Notes: generated from the letters alone by a model not told the origin. A DNA stretch of 64,000 bases from Mesorhizobium sp. Root552 (GCF_001427285.1 NZ_LMFV01000034.1:124921-188920), one strand, 5' to 3'; numbered from the stretch's first letter, positions 28,302-37,792 are shown. Program-made: numbers and translations.

Positions 28302-28817
28302 TCAGGCGAACGCCCTGCCCTCCTCCGTGCGCTGGAAATAGATGAGGTCGAGCGACACCGAGGGGCGGCCAAGCACCGTCAGGATCATGTGCGCCTGTCC
28401 GCGATGATGGGTCTGGTGGTTGAACAGATGGCCGAGCGCCGGCGACAGGCGCTGCGAAATGGTGCGCATGTCGGTGACGGTCATGTAGGAAAAGCGCCCG
28501 GCCAGCGCCTTGTCCGACAGGCCGCCCACCCAATCGACAATGCGCTTGTCTTCCGCTTCGCGCGCGGCGCGCAGCGCCGGAAGCGCCTTGTGGATAATGG
28601 TGTCCAGCTTGGCGGGGGCATCGCCCTGGCCGGTGAAGCGCTTCATCCAGATGCGGTCGGCGACGAGGATGTGGTTGAGCGTGCCCATGAGCGAGCCGAA
28701 AAAGGCACCGGTGTCGCGGCTGAACTCGTCTTCAGTGAGATCGGCTGCGGCCTCGTAGATGCGGCTGTTGGCCCACTGGTTGTAGGCCGCAAACATCATG
28801 AAGTGTCGTTTCATCAC
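28302..28817 (-). CDS. DinB family protein
   Basis: A 171-residue four-helix-bundle protein of the DinB/YfiT superfamily. The N-terminal YNQWANSRIYEAAADLTEDEF is typical. The metal-binding His triad is visible as His in GTLNHILVADRIW (about residue 47) and the paired His of HQTHHRGQ (about 135-139). Members include damage-inducible proteins and thiol transferases, so the function is uncertain. Met-Met at the start leaves two equivalent initiation choices. It is transcribed in the same direction as the downstream ABC-F gene, 72 bp apart. Confidence 0.85.
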   Translation of the reverse strand: MMKRHFMMFAAYNQWANSRIYEAAADLTEDEFSRDTGAFFGSLMGTLNHILVADRIWMKRFTGQGDAPAKLDTIIHKALPALRAAREAEDKRIVDWVGGLSDKALAGRFSYMTVTDMRTISQRLSPALGHLFNHQTHHRGQAHMILTVLGRPSVSLDLIYFQRTEEGRAFA

Positions 28818-28950
28818 TCGCCCCGCATGTGCCTGCCCGCGATGGTGGCGGCATCAGGCAACCCGTAGGCATCGCGGCTCCCCTTGGCAAGGGTGCGGGC
28901 GGCCTGTATAGAGCCGCCACCAATCAATCCAAAATCACAAGGACGACCAA

Positions 28951-29373
28951 ATGGCGCTCGAACGCACCTTTTCGATGATCAAGCCGGATGCCACCCGCCG
29001 CAACCTGACCGGCGCCATCACCAAGATGCTGGAGGATGCCGGCCTGCGCGTCGTCGCATCGCGGCGTGTGTGGATGAGCCGCCGCGAGGCGGAAGGCTTC
29101 TACGCCGTCCACAAGGATCGCCCCTTCTTCGGCGAACTGGTGGAGTTCATGTCGTCTGCCCCAACCATCGTGCAGGTTCTGGAAGGTGAGAACGCCATTG
29201 CCAAGAACCGCGAAGTGATGGGCGCAACCAACCCGGCCCAGGCTGCGGAAGGCACCATCCGCAAGGTTCACGCGCTGTCGATCGGCGAAAACTCGGTGCA
29301 CGGCTCGGATGCGCCCGAAACCGCCGCGCAGGAAATCCGCTACTGGTTCTCCGACACCGAAGTCGTCGGCTGA
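28951..29373 (+). CDS. ndk: Nucleoside diphosphate kinase
   Basis: A 140-residue cytoplasmic enzyme that transfers the terminal phosphate of ATP to nucleoside diphosphates. [15 protein letters not shown] at the N-terminus, [13 protein letters not shown] and the catalytic-His region, here [19 protein letters not shown] with the His in VHGSD, are all standard. AAGGACGACC precedes the ATG. It is followed by a palindromic repeat and a terminator shared with wrbA. Confidence 0.97.
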   Translation: MALERTFSMIKPDATRRNLTGAITKMLEDAGLRVVASRRVWMSRREAEGFYAVHKDRPFFGELVEFMSSAPTIVQVLEGENAIAKNREVMGATNPAQAAEGTIRKVHALSIGENSVHGSDAPETAAQEIRYWFSDTEVVG

Positions 29374-29380
29374 GTTTCAA

Positions 29381-29423
29381 TGCATGTTTCCCGAAAATGG
29401 GAACCGGTTTCGGGAGACATGCA
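29381..29423. repeat. Palindromic repeat (second copy of the RIME-like unit)
   Basis: TGCATG ... CATGCA encloses CCCGAAAATGGGAACCGGTTTCGGG. Its reverse complement matches 25477-25523, including the ATTTTATGCATG flank. It sits in the 3' UTR of ndk, seven bases after the stop. Confidence 0.7.
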
Positions 29424-29451
29424 TAAAATCAAAAGTATGACTTCCGAATGC

Positions 29452-29481
29452 AAAAACCCCCGGTCTCGACCGGGGGTTTTT
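29452..29481. terminator. Bidirectional terminator between ndk and wrbA
   Basis: A perfect 13-bp stem AAAAACCCCCGGT / ACCGGGGGTTTTT with a 4-nt loop gives a T run on both strands. Confidence 0.92.
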
Positions 29482-29507
29482 GTTTGTATCGGCGCAAGTG
29501 CCGAGGC

Positions 29508-30140
29508 TTACTCGGCGGCTTCCTGGAGCGCCTTGCTGGAGCCGCCATGCAGCCTTTCGGCGATTTCGGCGACGCGCTTGCCCTGGAAGTGCGCACCTTC
29601 AAGCTCCTGCGCCGACGGCTGGCGCGAGCCATCGCCGTCGCTGGTGGTGGTCATGCCGTAAGGCGCGCCGCCGCGCACGACATCGTTGCCCATCTGGCCC
29701 TGGTAGGCATAGGACAACGGCACGATGACCATGCCGTGGTGCTGGAGCGCGGCCTGCGTGGTGAGAAGCGCGAGCTCGGCGCCGCCGTGCTGGGTGGCGG
29801 TCGAAACCATGACCGAGCCGACCTTGTCGAGCAGCGCGCCGCGTGCCCACAGCGGGCCGGTCTGGTCGAGAAAGTTTTTCATCTGGGCAGCGACGGCACC
29901 GTAGCGGGTGGCCGAGCCGATGATGATGGCGTCGTAGTTTTCGAGTTCGGCGGGGGTTGCGACTTCCGCGTCCTGGGCGAGCTTGTAGTAGGCGGCCTTG
30001 GCCACTTCCAGCGGCACCAGTTCGGGAACGCGCTTGATGGTCACATCCGCACCGGCTTCGCGAGCGCCCTCGGCAGCGGCCTTGGCCATCTGCTCCATGT
30101 GGCCCCAGCTCGAATAATAAAGAACAAGTACCTTAGCCAT
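29508..30140 (-). CDS. wrbA: NAD(P)H:quinone oxidoreductase, WrbA family
   Basis: A 210-residue flavodoxin-like FMN protein that reduces quinones by two electrons, limiting semiquinone stress. The FMN phosphate loop is [14 protein letters not shown] (residues 8-21). Other segments are [23 protein letters not shown] (about 75-97) and [24 protein letters not shown]. The start at 30140 gives [11 protein letters not shown]; the frame extends four codons further but that adds MEIE only. Monocistronic and divergent from the MoCF-domain gene. Confidence 0.93.
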   Translation of the reverse strand: MAKVLVLYYSSWGHMEQMAKAAAEGAREAGADVTIKRVPELVPLEVAKAAYYKLAQDAEVATPAELENYDAIIIGSATRYGAVAAQMKNFLDQTGPLWARGALLDKVGSVMVSTATQHGGAELALLTTQAALQHHGMVIVPLSYAYQGQMGNDVVRGGAPYGMTTTSDGDGSRQPSAQELEGAHFQGKRVAEIAERLHGGSSKALQEAAE

Positions 30141-30317
30141 TTCGATCTCCAAAGAATTCCGCGTTTCGGGCCATGCCCGTCACCGCTTATCTAGGCGAAT
30201 GGCTGTTCATCGAAAGATACCCAGATGCAGACAGATCGTTCACTAATATAATATCTTTGCGATGGGCCGGGGCTCGGGCTATGTGACAGGCGTCCCGCCT
30301 TCCGCCCGGAGCCGACC

Positions 30318-31058
30318 ATGCCAGAAATCGTTACCGCCGCGATGCTCGTCATCGGCGATGAAATCCTCTCGGGCCGCACCAAGGACAAGAACATCGGCCA
30401 TCTCGCCGACATCATGACGGCGGTCGGCATCGACCTGAAGGAAGTGCGCATCGTTCCCGACGAGGAAGACGAGATCGTCGCGGCGGTGAACGCCGTGCGC
30501 GCCCGCTACACCTATGTCTTCACCACCGGCGGCATCGGCCCGACGCATGACGACATCACCGCGGATTCGATTTCCAAGGCGTTCGGCGTGCCGTGCGAAT
30601 ACGACGCCAAGGCCTATGCGATGATGGAAGACAACTACAGGAAGCGCGGCGTCGAGTTCACCGAGGCGCGCAAGCGCATGGCCCGCATGCCGCGCGGCGC
30701 AAGCCACATCGACAACCCCGTTTCGATGGCGCCCGGTTTCCGCATCGGCAACGTGCACGTGATGGCGGGCGTGCCGTCGATCTTCCAGGCGATGCTGGAC
30801 AATGTCATGCCGACGCTCAGGACCGGAACGAAGATGCTGTCGGCGACCGTGCAGTGCCCACATGGCGAGGGCCTCATCGGCGGGCCGCTGGGCGACATCC
30901 AGAAACGCCACCCCGAGACCATCATCGGTTCGTATCCGAAGTTCGGCGAGGGAAAATTCTGGACCGAACTGGTCGTGCGCGCGCGTACGCAAGAAGCACT
31001 GGACGCGGCCCGCGTAGAGGTCGAAAATATGGTCGCAGGTTTTTCCAAGGCCGGCTGA
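30318..31058 (+). CDS. MoCF-domain (molybdopterin-binding) protein, CinA N-terminal type
   Basis: A 246-residue protein with a MoCF_biosynth domain: AAMLVIGDEILSGRTKDKN at the N-terminus and FTTGGIGPTHDDITADSIS (about 66-84), the nucleotide / molybdopterin-binding loop. Full-length CinA has an added C-terminal deamidase domain that is absent here. Relatives cleave ADP-ribose or nucleotides or are simply annotated as molybdopterin-binding, so the function is open. It is followed by a universal stress protein gene in the same direction, 86 bp away. Confidence 0.87.
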   Translation: MPEIVTAAMLVIGDEILSGRTKDKNIGHLADIMTAVGIDLKEVRIVPDEEDEIVAAVNAVRARYTYVFTTGGIGPTHDDITADSISKAFGVPCEYDAKAYAMMEDNYRKRGVEFTEARKRMARMPRGASHIDNPVSMAPGFRIGNVHVMAGVPSIFQAMLDNVMPTLRTGTKMLSATVQCPHGEGLIGGPLGDIQKRHPETIIGSYPKFGEGKFWTELVVRARTQEALDAARVEVENMVAGFSKAG

Positions 31059-31144
31059 CGGCAGCCTGCGAGCCGGAACCCGGCCCGCGCTTTCCGCGTT
31101 TCCTGTCAGCCGTGTCGGCAACGATGCCAAGAGGAGGCCCGGAC

Positions 31145-31978
31145 ATGCGTTTCAAGACAATCGTCGCCGTTCTTCAAAGCGAACACGATGCGGAACGCGT
31201 GCTTGATTGCGCCATTCCGCTGGCAAGCCGCTTCCAGGGTCATCTGGTCGGCATCCATGCCGAGGCGATGCCCGTTCCCTATACGTCGGCAACCGGATTT
31301 CCCGACACGGAATTCATCCAGGTATCGGCCGAGATGAACAGGGAGCGCACCCAGAAGCTCCACAACGCCTTCATCAAGCGCACCGAAGAAGCGGAGCTTT
31401 CTTATGAATGGCGCAGCCTCGAAAGCTTTTCCGGCGACAGCGCACTTACCGGCATCTCAAGCGTTCGCTCGGCGGACCTGGTGATTGCCGCACAGCGCGA
31501 CATTGACGGCGACGAGGGAGCCGACGTCGACACCCTTGTCTACGAGGCCGGGCGGCCGGTCCTGGTGGTGCCGCATTCCGGCGCGCTGGTCACCAGCTTC
31601 AAACATATCCTGCTGGCCTGGAACGGCTCGAAGGAAGCGGCTCGCGCTGCGTTCGATGCCATTCCCTTCATGGCCGAAGCGGAAAGAACGGACGTGCTGG
31701 TGATCGATCCGCCCGACGTGCCTGAACATGACGCCCATGCGGCAGGCGCGGAAATTGCGGCGGCGTTGTCGCGGCACGATATTTCCGTTCGCGTCTCCAT
31801 CCAGAAATCCAACGGCACAGCCGTCGAGGAGATCATTCAGGAGCGCCTCGCGGCAAGCGGAGCGGACCTTTTGGTGCTCGGCGCATACAGCCATTCGTGG
31901 CTGCGCGAACTGCTTTTTGGCGGCGTGACGCGCAGCGTATTGCGTTCGATCCCGGTGGCGGCGTTCCTGTCACGCTGA
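31145..31978 (+). CDS. Universal stress protein, tandem Usp domains
   Basis: A 277-residue protein made of two Usp-type halves. The first begins MRFKTIVAVLQSEHDAERVLD, the second at FKHILLAWNGSKEAARA (about residue 155). It ends with LLVLGAYSHSWLRELLFGGVTRSVL, the Usp glycine-rich nucleotide-binding pattern in modified form. The family is induced under stress and its biochemical role is mostly unknown. GAGGAGGCCCGGAC precedes the start. I placed the start at 31145 rather than far upstream, where the frame overlaps the previous gene. Confidence 0.87.
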   Translation: MRFKTIVAVLQSEHDAERVLDCAIPLASRFQGHLVGIHAEAMPVPYTSATGFPDTEFIQVSAEMNRERTQKLHNAFIKRTEEAELSYEWRSLESFSGDSALTGISSVRSADLVIAAQRDIDGDEGADVDTLVYEAGRPVLVVPHSGALVTSFKHILLAWNGSKEAARAAFDAIPFMAEAERTDVLVIDPPDVPEHDAHAAGAEIAAALSRHDISVRVSIQKSNGTAVEEIIQERLAASGADLLVLGAYSHSWLRELLFGGVTRSVLRSIPVAAFLSR

Positions 31979-32088
31979 CGGACGCCTCTCAATCCTTTTG
32001 CGACCTTGCCAAGCCTATCGATTTCCGGCTAATTCCGCCCGCATCCCAATGAACTGCGCGCTCTGGCGCGCTGCGGAGTGCGCCATCA

Positions 32089-32586
32089 ATGTCCCTACCC
32101 GAAAAAGCCTTCCCTGTTTCCTGGGATCAGTTCCACCGAGACGCGCGCGCGCTTGCCTGGCGGCTGGCTGGCGTGAACGCGCAATGGAAGGCGATCGTCT
32201 GCATCACGCGCGGCGGGCTGGTGCCGGCTGCCATCATCTCGCGTGAACTCGGCATCCGCATCATCGAGACGGTGTGCGTTGCCTCCTACCACGACTACAC
32301 CTCGCAGGGGCAACTGCAGGTGCTCAAGGAGATCAGCCCGCCACTGATGGAGAACGATGGCGAGAACATCCTCATCATCGACGACCTGACGGATACCGGC
32401 AAAACCGCAGGCGTGGTGCGCGCGATGCTGCCCAAGGCGCACTTCGCGACCGTGTATGCCAAGCCGAAAGGCAGGCCGCTTGTCGATACCTTCGTGACCG
32501 AGGTGAGCCAGGACACGTGGATCTATTTCCCGTGGGACATGGGGTTCACCTACCAGAAGCCGATTGCGGACGATCACGCCGGTTAG
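32089..32586 (+). CDS. gpt: Xanthine(-guanine) phosphoribosyltransferase
   Basis: A 165-residue purine-salvage enzyme joining xanthine or guanine to PRPP. The PRPP loop is [15 protein letters not shown] (about residues 88-102), preceded by [16 protein letters not shown] and followed by [12 protein letters not shown]. The ending WIYFPWDMG is typical of Gpt. It stands alone. The stop codon region overlaps the beginning of a short TTAGAGCG palindrome. Confidence 0.93.
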   Translation: MSLPEKAFPVSWDQFHRDARALAWRLAGVNAQWKAIVCITRGGLVPAAIISRELGIRIIETVCVASYHDYTSQGQLQVLKEISPPLMENDGENILIIDDLTDTGKTAGVVRAMLPKAHFATVYAKPKGRPLVDTFVTEVSQDTWIYFPWDMGFTYQKPIADDHAG

Positions 32587-32618
32587 AGCGTTTCATGGCC
32601 AGCCACGGAACGCTCTAA
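32583..32618. repeat. Short palindrome resembling fused MITE ends
   Basis: TTAGAGCGTTTC...GGAACGCTCTAA has 8-bp outer arms, flanked by T and TA-type bases. Its left half matches the terminal inverted repeat of the element at 44216-44488 (TTAGAGCGTTTCA). It begins inside the gpt stop codon. Confidence 0.6.
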
Positions 32619-32654
32619 TCCGAACCCCACCGCACCGTAATCGCGCATACTTCG

Positions 32655-32678
32655 AAAGGTGGCGAAGGCCGCCTTTTT
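32655..32678 (+). terminator. Terminator downstream of gpt
   Basis: The stem AAAGGTGGC / GCCGCCTTT, with one T-G pair and a GAAG loop, is followed by TT. The 110 bp after it, AT-rich, probably hold the NUDIX gene promoter. Confidence 0.7.
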
Positions 32679-32794
32679 GTTGTTGCGCGGCAGGCTTTTC
32701 CAGAAGCCACAAAATTTTTACTTTTATTACACGCAATTAGCCGTACCCTTTATGAGACGGCAAACGATTCCTGAGTTTTTGGCGCTGTTTTCGC

Positions 32795-33286
32795 ATGTTG
32801 ATGGGGCCTCAATCACACGAACATCTGGCTGAACGAGTCCGCAAGCTCTTCGGCACCGTTCCATTGCGCTTGCAGGTGGCAGCGCTGCCTTGGCGTGAAA
32901 ACAACGGCGCCGTTGAAATCATGCTCATCACGAGCCGCGACACCGGCCGCTGGGTTCTGCCGAAAGGCTGGCCCGAGGCGCGCGAGCCGTTGTGCAACGC
33001 CGCCGCGCGCGAGGCAGGAGAAGAAGCCGGATTGACCGGCTGGATCTCGCCCGTGGAAGCCGGCCGCTATTTCTACGCGAAAGCCCTGCCATCCGGCGAG
33101 GAAGTGCCCTGCGAGGTGCTGGTGTTCCCGCTCAAGGTCGGCAGCGTGGCCGAGCGCTGGAAGGAAAAACGGGCACGCACGCGCCGCTGGGTTGCGTGCG
33201 CGGAAGCCGAACGCATGGTGGCAGAGCCCGATCTTTCCCAGATCATCGCTTACTTCTGTGCGAACAGGGCCCAGTTCGCCGCCTAG
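32795..33286 (+). CDS. NUDIX hydrolase
   Basis: A 163-residue protein with a complete Nudix box G-x5-E-x7-R-E-x2-E-E-x-G in GWPEAREPLCNAAAREAGEEAGL (split by eye at about residues 58-80). These enzymes hydrolyse nucleoside diphosphates linked to another group, and the substrate is not predictable. The sequence RWVLPKGWPE resembles the diphosphoinositol-phosphate / Ap-n-A class. A start at 32795 or two codons later is equally possible. It is convergent with the exported hypothetical gene, 16 bp away. Confidence 0.9.
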   Translation: MLMGPQSHEHLAERVRKLFGTVPLRLQVAALPWRENNGAVEIMLITSRDTGRWVLPKGWPEAREPLCNAAAREAGEEAGLTGWISPVEAGRYFYAKALPSGEEVPCEVLVFPLKVGSVAERWKEKRARTRRWVACAEAERMVAEPDLSQIIAYFCANRAQFAA

Positions 33287-33302
33287 CACTTTTACGGCTC
33301 CA

Positions 33303-33809
33303 TTACGGCTGGGTAGTCTGGCAAGCTTCGGCGAGTTGACCGACCACCTCGCCAATGCCTTCAAGATCGAAGTCGGCTTCGCCGCGCCCGGACAGCAGGC
33401 CAAACCGCCACGACAGGGCCAGCCTGTCTGCTGGAACGAGGCGGCTTACCGCCTGGGGACCACTCTTTATAAGCACCTTGCCACGGCGTGAAATCACCCA
33501 GCGCTCGTCAACGGCCTGATTGTCGCCAATGGCAACGGACACGGTGACGGTCGAACCGGACGCCATATCGTTCAGGCGCAGCCATTCGCTCCATTGCGGA
33601 TCACCGCCGGTGCGGCAGGCAATGGTCAGGACGGGGCTGTAGCTCAACGTGCCGCTGTTGTTGGTCAGCTTGTTGACGGCAGCGAGCGACGCCGTGACCA
33701 ACCCATCGTCCATGGTGGTGAAACGCCAGCGATCCTGCCCGGCCTGCGCATATGCGCCACCACCGCCCGCCAAAAGCAAAACGGTGGCGAAGGTCCCCCA
33801 CTTGACCAT
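33303..33809 (-). CDS. Exported hypothetical protein, VasI-like
   Basis: A 168-residue protein with signal peptide MVKWGTFATVLLLAGGGGAYA, probably periplasmic. After it, DRWRFTTMDDGLVTASLAAV, LTIACRTG and RWVISRRGKVLIKSG form the beta-rich layout seen in VasI / DUF-type secreted proteins, which measure about 150 residues. The VasI similarity is weak and no type VI genes lie nearby, so I infer no secretion role. I took the ATG at 33809; the frame extends 31 codons upstream without a signal-like N-terminus. Confidence 0.65.
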   Translation of the reverse strand: MVKWGTFATVLLLAGGGGAYAQAGQDRWRFTTMDDGLVTASLAAVNKLTNNSGTLSYSPVLTIACRTGGDPQWSEWLRLNDMASGSTVTVSVAIGDNQAVDERWVISRRGKVLIKSGPQAVSRLVPADRLALSWRFGLLSGRGEADFDLEGIGEVVGQLAEACQTTQP

Positions 33810-33907
33810 AGCCCTACCCAATCCAGCTCTCCCCAGCGAGACATCGCACTTCGCGATAGGTATGTGCGAACTTCTAACAGAACAATGTTGACGGCCTGAC
33901 AACGAAA

Positions 33908-33929
33908 AAGGCCGCCCTGAGGCGGCCTT
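33908..33929 (-). terminator. Terminator after tig
   Basis: The stem AAGGCCGCC / GGCGGCCTT is followed on the minus strand by TTTTTC. It begins 21 bp past the tig stop. Confidence 0.88.
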
Positions 33930-33950
33930 CTTAACGATTTGGAAATCCGA

Positions 33951-35417
33951 TTACTCGGCGTCCTTGGCGGCTTTCTTCTTCGGAGCCGCCTTCTTCTTGG
34001 GTTCTTCGGCCTCACCTGCGGCCTCGTCCTTGGCCTTCTTGGAAGCAGCCTTCTTGGCCGGCTTGGCCTTGGTGTCTTCCTCGTCGTCCTCGGCCATCAG
34101 CTCATCCTTGCTCACCTTCTTGTCGGTGACGGAAATCTGGCCAAGCAGGTGGTCGACCACCTTTTCCTCGAACATCGGCGCGCGAAGCGTGTTCAACGCT
34201 TCCGGGTTGCTGCGGTAGAACTCGAAAACTTCCTGCTGCTGGTTTGCCGGGAAACGGCGCACCTGCTCGAACAGGCCGCGCTGCAACTCGTCGTCGGAGA
34301 CGACGACACCGGCCTTCTCGCCGATCTCCGCCAGCACAAGGCCGAGGCGCACACGGCGCTCCGCAAGCCGCCGGTACTCGGCGGTAGCCTCTTCTTCCGT
34401 GGTTTCCTCATCGGCAAAGGTGCGGCCGGCAGCCTGGAGATCGCGGTTGACCTGGTTCCAGATGTTGGTGAACTCGGCTTCGACGAGCTTCGAGGGAGCT
34501 TCGAAGGAATAAGAGGAATCGAGCTGGTCGAGAAGCTGGCGCTTGACCTTCTGGCGCGTCATCGAGCCGAACTGGCTCTCGATCTGGCCGCGCACGATTT
34601 CCTTCAGGCGCTCAAGCGACTCAAGGCCGAGAGCCTTGGCGGTCTCGTCATTGACCTCAAGCTCGCCGGGCTTTGCCACTTCCTTGACGGTAACGTCGAA
34701 GGTGGCTTCCTTGCCGGCCAGATGAGCGGCCTGATAGTTCTCGGGGAACGTGACGACGACCTGCTTTTCGTCGCCGGCCTTGGCGCCGATGAGCTGGTCT
34801 TCGAAGCCGGGGATGAACTCCTTCGAGCCCAGCACCAGCGGCTGGTCGTTGCCTGCGCCGCCGCCAAAAGCCTCGCCGTCGATCTTGCCGACATAGTCGA
34901 TGGTGACGCGGTCGCCTTCGGCGGCCTTGCCGGTCTTCGCCTCATAAGTCCGGGCGGACTCGGCAACGCGCTTGACCTGCTCGTCGATCTCGGCTTCCGG
35001 CACATCGTAAACGGGGCGCGTGACCTTGATGTCGGTGAAATCCTTGATCTCGATCGCCGGGATGACTTCGTAATTGAGGCGGAACTCGAAATCCGCGCCG
35101 CCGGCGAGGATCTTTTCGGCTTCCTTCTCGTCTTCCGTCATGATGACTTCCGGCTGCATCGCAGCCTTCTCGCCACGGCCGGTGATGATGGTGCGCGACT
35201 CGTTCAGGATCTCGTTTACCACTTCGGCCATGAAGGACTTGCCGTAGACCTTGCGCAGGTGCTGGACCGGGACCTTGCCGGGGCGGAAGCCATTGATGCG
35301 GACCTTGCCCCTGGCATCGGACAGCCGTGCAGCCAGCTTGGCTTCCATGTCTGTTGCCGGCACGACGACTTTGATTTCGCGCTTGAGGCCGGAGTTGAGC
35401 GTTTCGGTGACCTGCAT
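33951..35417 (-). CDS. tig: Trigger factor
   Basis: A 488-residue ribosome-bound chaperone and peptidyl-prolyl isomerase. The ribosome-docking domain has [17 protein letters not shown] (about 45-60). The FKBP-like domain starts near [20 protein letters not shown] (about 165). A long helical C-terminal domain follows and ends in a Lys/Ala-rich tail of about 40 residues, typical for rhizobial trigger factors. The start [15 protein letters not shown] follows ACAAAGG; two consecutive ATGs at 35420 and 35417 are equivalent. A terminator follows. The next gene in this direction is an unlinked exported protein. Confidence 0.95.
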   Translation of the reverse strand: MQVTETLNSGLKREIKVVVPATDMEAKLAARLSDARGKVRINGFRPGKVPVQHLRKVYGKSFMAEVVNEILNESRTIITGRGEKAAMQPEVIMTEDEKEAEKILAGGADFEFRLNYEVIPAIEIKDFTDIKVTRPVYDVPEAEIDEQVKRVAESARTYEAKTGKAAEGDRVTIDYVGKIDGEAFGGGAGNDQPLVLGSKEFIPGFEDQLIGAKAGDEKQVVVTFPENYQAAHLAGKEATFDVTVKEVAKPGELEVNDETAKALGLESLERLKEIVRGQIESQFGSMTRQKVKRQLLDQLDSSYSFEAPSKLVEAEFTNIWNQVNRDLQAAGRTFADEETTEEEATAEYRRLAERRVRLGLVLAEIGEKAGVVVSDDELQRGLFEQVRRFPANQQQEVFEFYRSNPEALNTLRAPMFEEKVVDHLLGQISVTDKKVSKDELMAEDDEEDTKAKPAKKAASKKAKDEAAGEAEEPKKKAAPKKKAAKDAE

Positions 35418-35755
35418 CATCAAACCTTTGTTTTCACCAATAAGGCTGCCAACGGGCTTCTGCCGTTTACAGCCTGCCGGTATATTTGTGCCGGGGATGG
35501 CTACGGTGCGGAACTCGGACAAATTGACCGCAAGGCGGCCCAATCAGCCAAATACGCTCCAAAAATGTGAATAAGTCTTTGTTTTTCCTACTTCTTTTCA
35601 CATTCCACAGAAGCGGATCGTCGCGTCCCGTCACATTCGACCCGCCTTTTGTCACAGGCGAGCCCAATTTTCAACCATCTTCGCGCGGTATCGACGGGCC
35701 ATGTTGGCCTCGACATTGACAGAATGATGACTACATGGGAATTGCGCTTCGTCGT
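35418..35755. other. Intergenic region between tig and tRNA-Leu
   Basis: A 338-bp region with no gene I can support. It carries the tig promoter on the minus strand and that of tRNA-Leu on the plus strand. A TTGACA box at 35716-35721 lies 35-40 bp before the tRNA and is a plausible -35 element; the -10 is not clear. Confidence 0.45.
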
Positions 35756-35840
35756 GCGGATGTGGCGGAATTGGTAGACGCCCTGGATTTAGGTTCCAGT
35801 GCCGAAAGGCGTGGGGGTTCGAGTCCCTTCATCCGCACCA
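35756..35840 (+). tRNA. tRNA-Leu(TAG)
   Basis: 85 nt including an encoded CCA. The acceptor GCGGATG pairs with CATCCGC, the anticodon loop TTTAGGT gives TAG, a long variable arm (GCCGAAAGGC type) marks a class II tRNA, and the T-arm is GGGGGTTCGAGTCCC. Confidence 0.97.
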
Positions 35841-35984
35841 TTTCCTGATCTCACGGCAGTTCGCGTCTTTCTATCTCACGGCAGTTCGCTTCGCTCACGC
35901 CTCCGATGGGCGGCCTGACGGCCGGCGGGCGGTCACCCTTGCGAACCCTGCGGGTTCGTGGATGCTTCGAATGATCGGCGCGAA

Positions 35985-36566
35985 CTAGTAAAGCGGCTCC
36001 TCGAACAGCATCTGGTCGCCGTCCATCAGGGCCTTGATCTGCGGCACGCCGTCTTTTGAGACGGCGGCGCGGATGCCGAACGGCCTCACCCGCATGTCGC
36101 GTTCGATGGCAAGGCCCTCGCCTTCCGGTAGATAAAAACGTTCGATGCCATAGTCGGGCGCGATGGTGGCGTCGCCGCTCAACGTCCAGCCGGCGGCGAT
36201 GTGGCCGACAATATCAACCTCGCCGGCATCCGCGGGGGATGTCGGCTTTGCCAGCCAGGCCGAAGCGGCCCGCCAATAGCCATCTGCGTCCTTTTTCAAC
36301 CGGACAGTGATCCGGCCTTCGTCGTTCGTCTGCTTGCCCGCGGGAATGTCGGCGATCAGCTTCACCGGGATGCGGGAAATATCGTAGCTGAGATAGACGT
36401 AGTCGCCGCGCAAGAGATCGCGCGGATCGACCGGCTCGACCTTGAGCAGCACTTCCTGGCCGTTGCGCAGGACGGCGGCGCGGCCTGCGATCATCCAGCT
36501 CAGGAAGCCGATCTGCACCAGCGCCAACGCCAGCGCGGAGAAAACGAGCGTTCTGCCGTTGCTCAC
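35985..36566 (-). CDS. GDYXXLXY-domain membrane-anchored protein
   Basis: A 193-residue protein with an N-terminal membrane helix (LVFSALALALVQIGFLSWMIAGRAAVL) and the family motif GDYVYLSYD at about residues 54-62. The rest is predicted to be periplasmic and beta-rich. The family is uncharacterised and often paired with a DUF2157 protein, as here: the start overlaps the upstream DUF2157 gene by 4 bp, so the two are translationally coupled. The function is unknown. Confidence 0.85.
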   Translation of the reverse strand: MSNGRTLVFSALALALVQIGFLSWMIAGRAAVLRNGQEVLLKVEPVDPRDLLRGDYVYLSYDISRIPVKLIADIPAGKQTNDEGRITVRLKKDADGYWRAASAWLAKPTSPADAGEVDIVGHIAAGWTLSGDATIAPDYGIERFYLPEGEGLAIERDMRVRPFGIRAAVSKDGVPQIKALMDGDQMLFEEPLY

Positions 36567-37678
36567 GACGCAACCTCCCCGGCAACCGGATGGGACATGC
36601 GCTTTTCAATGCGGATGATGGCGAAGGCGAGGATGCCGAGGACGAGCGCGGCCAAGAGGAAAAAGCCTGCCGTGCCCAGCATCGTTTCCATCGTCACGGC
36701 ATAGATGAGGCAAAGTTCGAAGGCGAAGCCGAGATAGGCGATCCATCTCAGGCCCCTGCTCTGCCTGCCCGCCAGCACGATTGCCGCGGCAATGCCCGCC
36801 AGTGTGATGGCCGCGGCGATGGCGAAGCCGCCCGTGTCCGCAAACTGGAACTGGACGAGCGCCATGCCGGTGAGGAAACCGATCAGGCCGTGCAGGGGCA
36901 GCCGCCCGCCGAGCCTGACGATGGCGTCGGTGGCGGCGGGCGCAATAACGGCCGCAGCGAAGGCGGCAGCGGACACCAGCGCGAGCAGGACGGCGACGAT
37001 AAGAAGATTGTCGTCTATGGCCAACCCGACGACGTAGAAGATGAGCGACAGCACGATGAGATGGCGCGCTGCCTGGCTGCGGGTCCAGTAGGAGACGGCG
37101 AACAGGCCAGCGGCGATGACGAGGAAGAGGTGCGGAATCTCGCTGCTGCTGAACAGCCTGAAGCCGCCGATGAGCTTCATGGCGAGCCACGCATCGGCAA
37201 TGCCGACAGCAGCCACGGTGAGCGGCCCCGAGCGCAGGGCGAGCGCGGCAAGAGCCGTGCCGGCACACCATGTCAGCATCGCCGCGGATTCGTCGCCCGA
37301 GAAGTGGTACATCTGGCCGATCAGCGCGATCGATCCGCCGAACGCCGCAGCCGCGACGATCCATAGCGCCTCGCCGATGGCGCCGTAGCCACGCGCCTTG
37401 ACCAGCGCCCCTCCGACATAGCCGCCGAGCATGACGGCAAACAGCGCCGCGACCCTGGCGAGCCGGGGAATGGCCTCCCAGTTGGCGGCAACGAAGATCA
37501 GGATAGCCGCGCCGAGCAACAGCGCCGCCATCATGGCGAGGATGGAGCCGAAGCTCAGCGAGCGGCGCTCGTTGGCCACGACGTCGCGGGCGAGCGCATC
37601 GGCGGTCATGCCGTCGATCAGGCCGGCCTCGAGCCACCTTGCGATGTCCTGTTTCACCTTGGCCGAATGGCTCGCCAT
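36563..37678 (-). CDS. DUF2157 polytopic membrane protein
   Basis: A 371-residue protein. The N-terminal 35 residues form a soluble helical segment (VKQDIARWLEAGLIDGMTADAL) typical of DUF2157. About ten hydrophobic helices follow from residue 45 to the C-terminus. No catalytic motif is visible. It is first in a two-gene operon with the GDYXXLXY protein, which suggests a joint envelope complex. Function unknown. Confidence 0.85.
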   Translation of the reverse strand: MASHSAKVKQDIARWLEAGLIDGMTADALARDVVANERRSLSFGSILAMMAALLLGAAILIFVAANWEAIPRLARVAALFAVMLGGYVGGALVKARGYGAIGEALWIVAAAAFGGSIALIGQMYHFSGDESAAMLTWCAGTALAALALRSGPLTVAAVGIADAWLAMKLIGGFRLFSSSEIPHLFLVIAAGLFAVSYWTRSQAARHLIVLSLIFYVVGLAIDDNLLIVAVLLALVSAAAFAAAVIAPAATDAIVRLGGRLPLHGLIGFLTGMALVQFQFADTGGFAIAAAITLAGIAAAIVLAGRQSRGLRWIAYLGFAFELCLIYAVTMETMLGTAGFFLLAALVLGILAFAIIRIEKRMSHPVAGEVAS

Positions 37679-37792
37679 GCGCCTTTTTCCACAAAATCAG
37701 TCGTATTGTTAAGCTAGGTGTTCAAGCTATTGAGGTCAGGAGCTTTTTCGATTCCGGCAGTTTTGTGTCAGAGGCATGATTGCGGCGAAATG

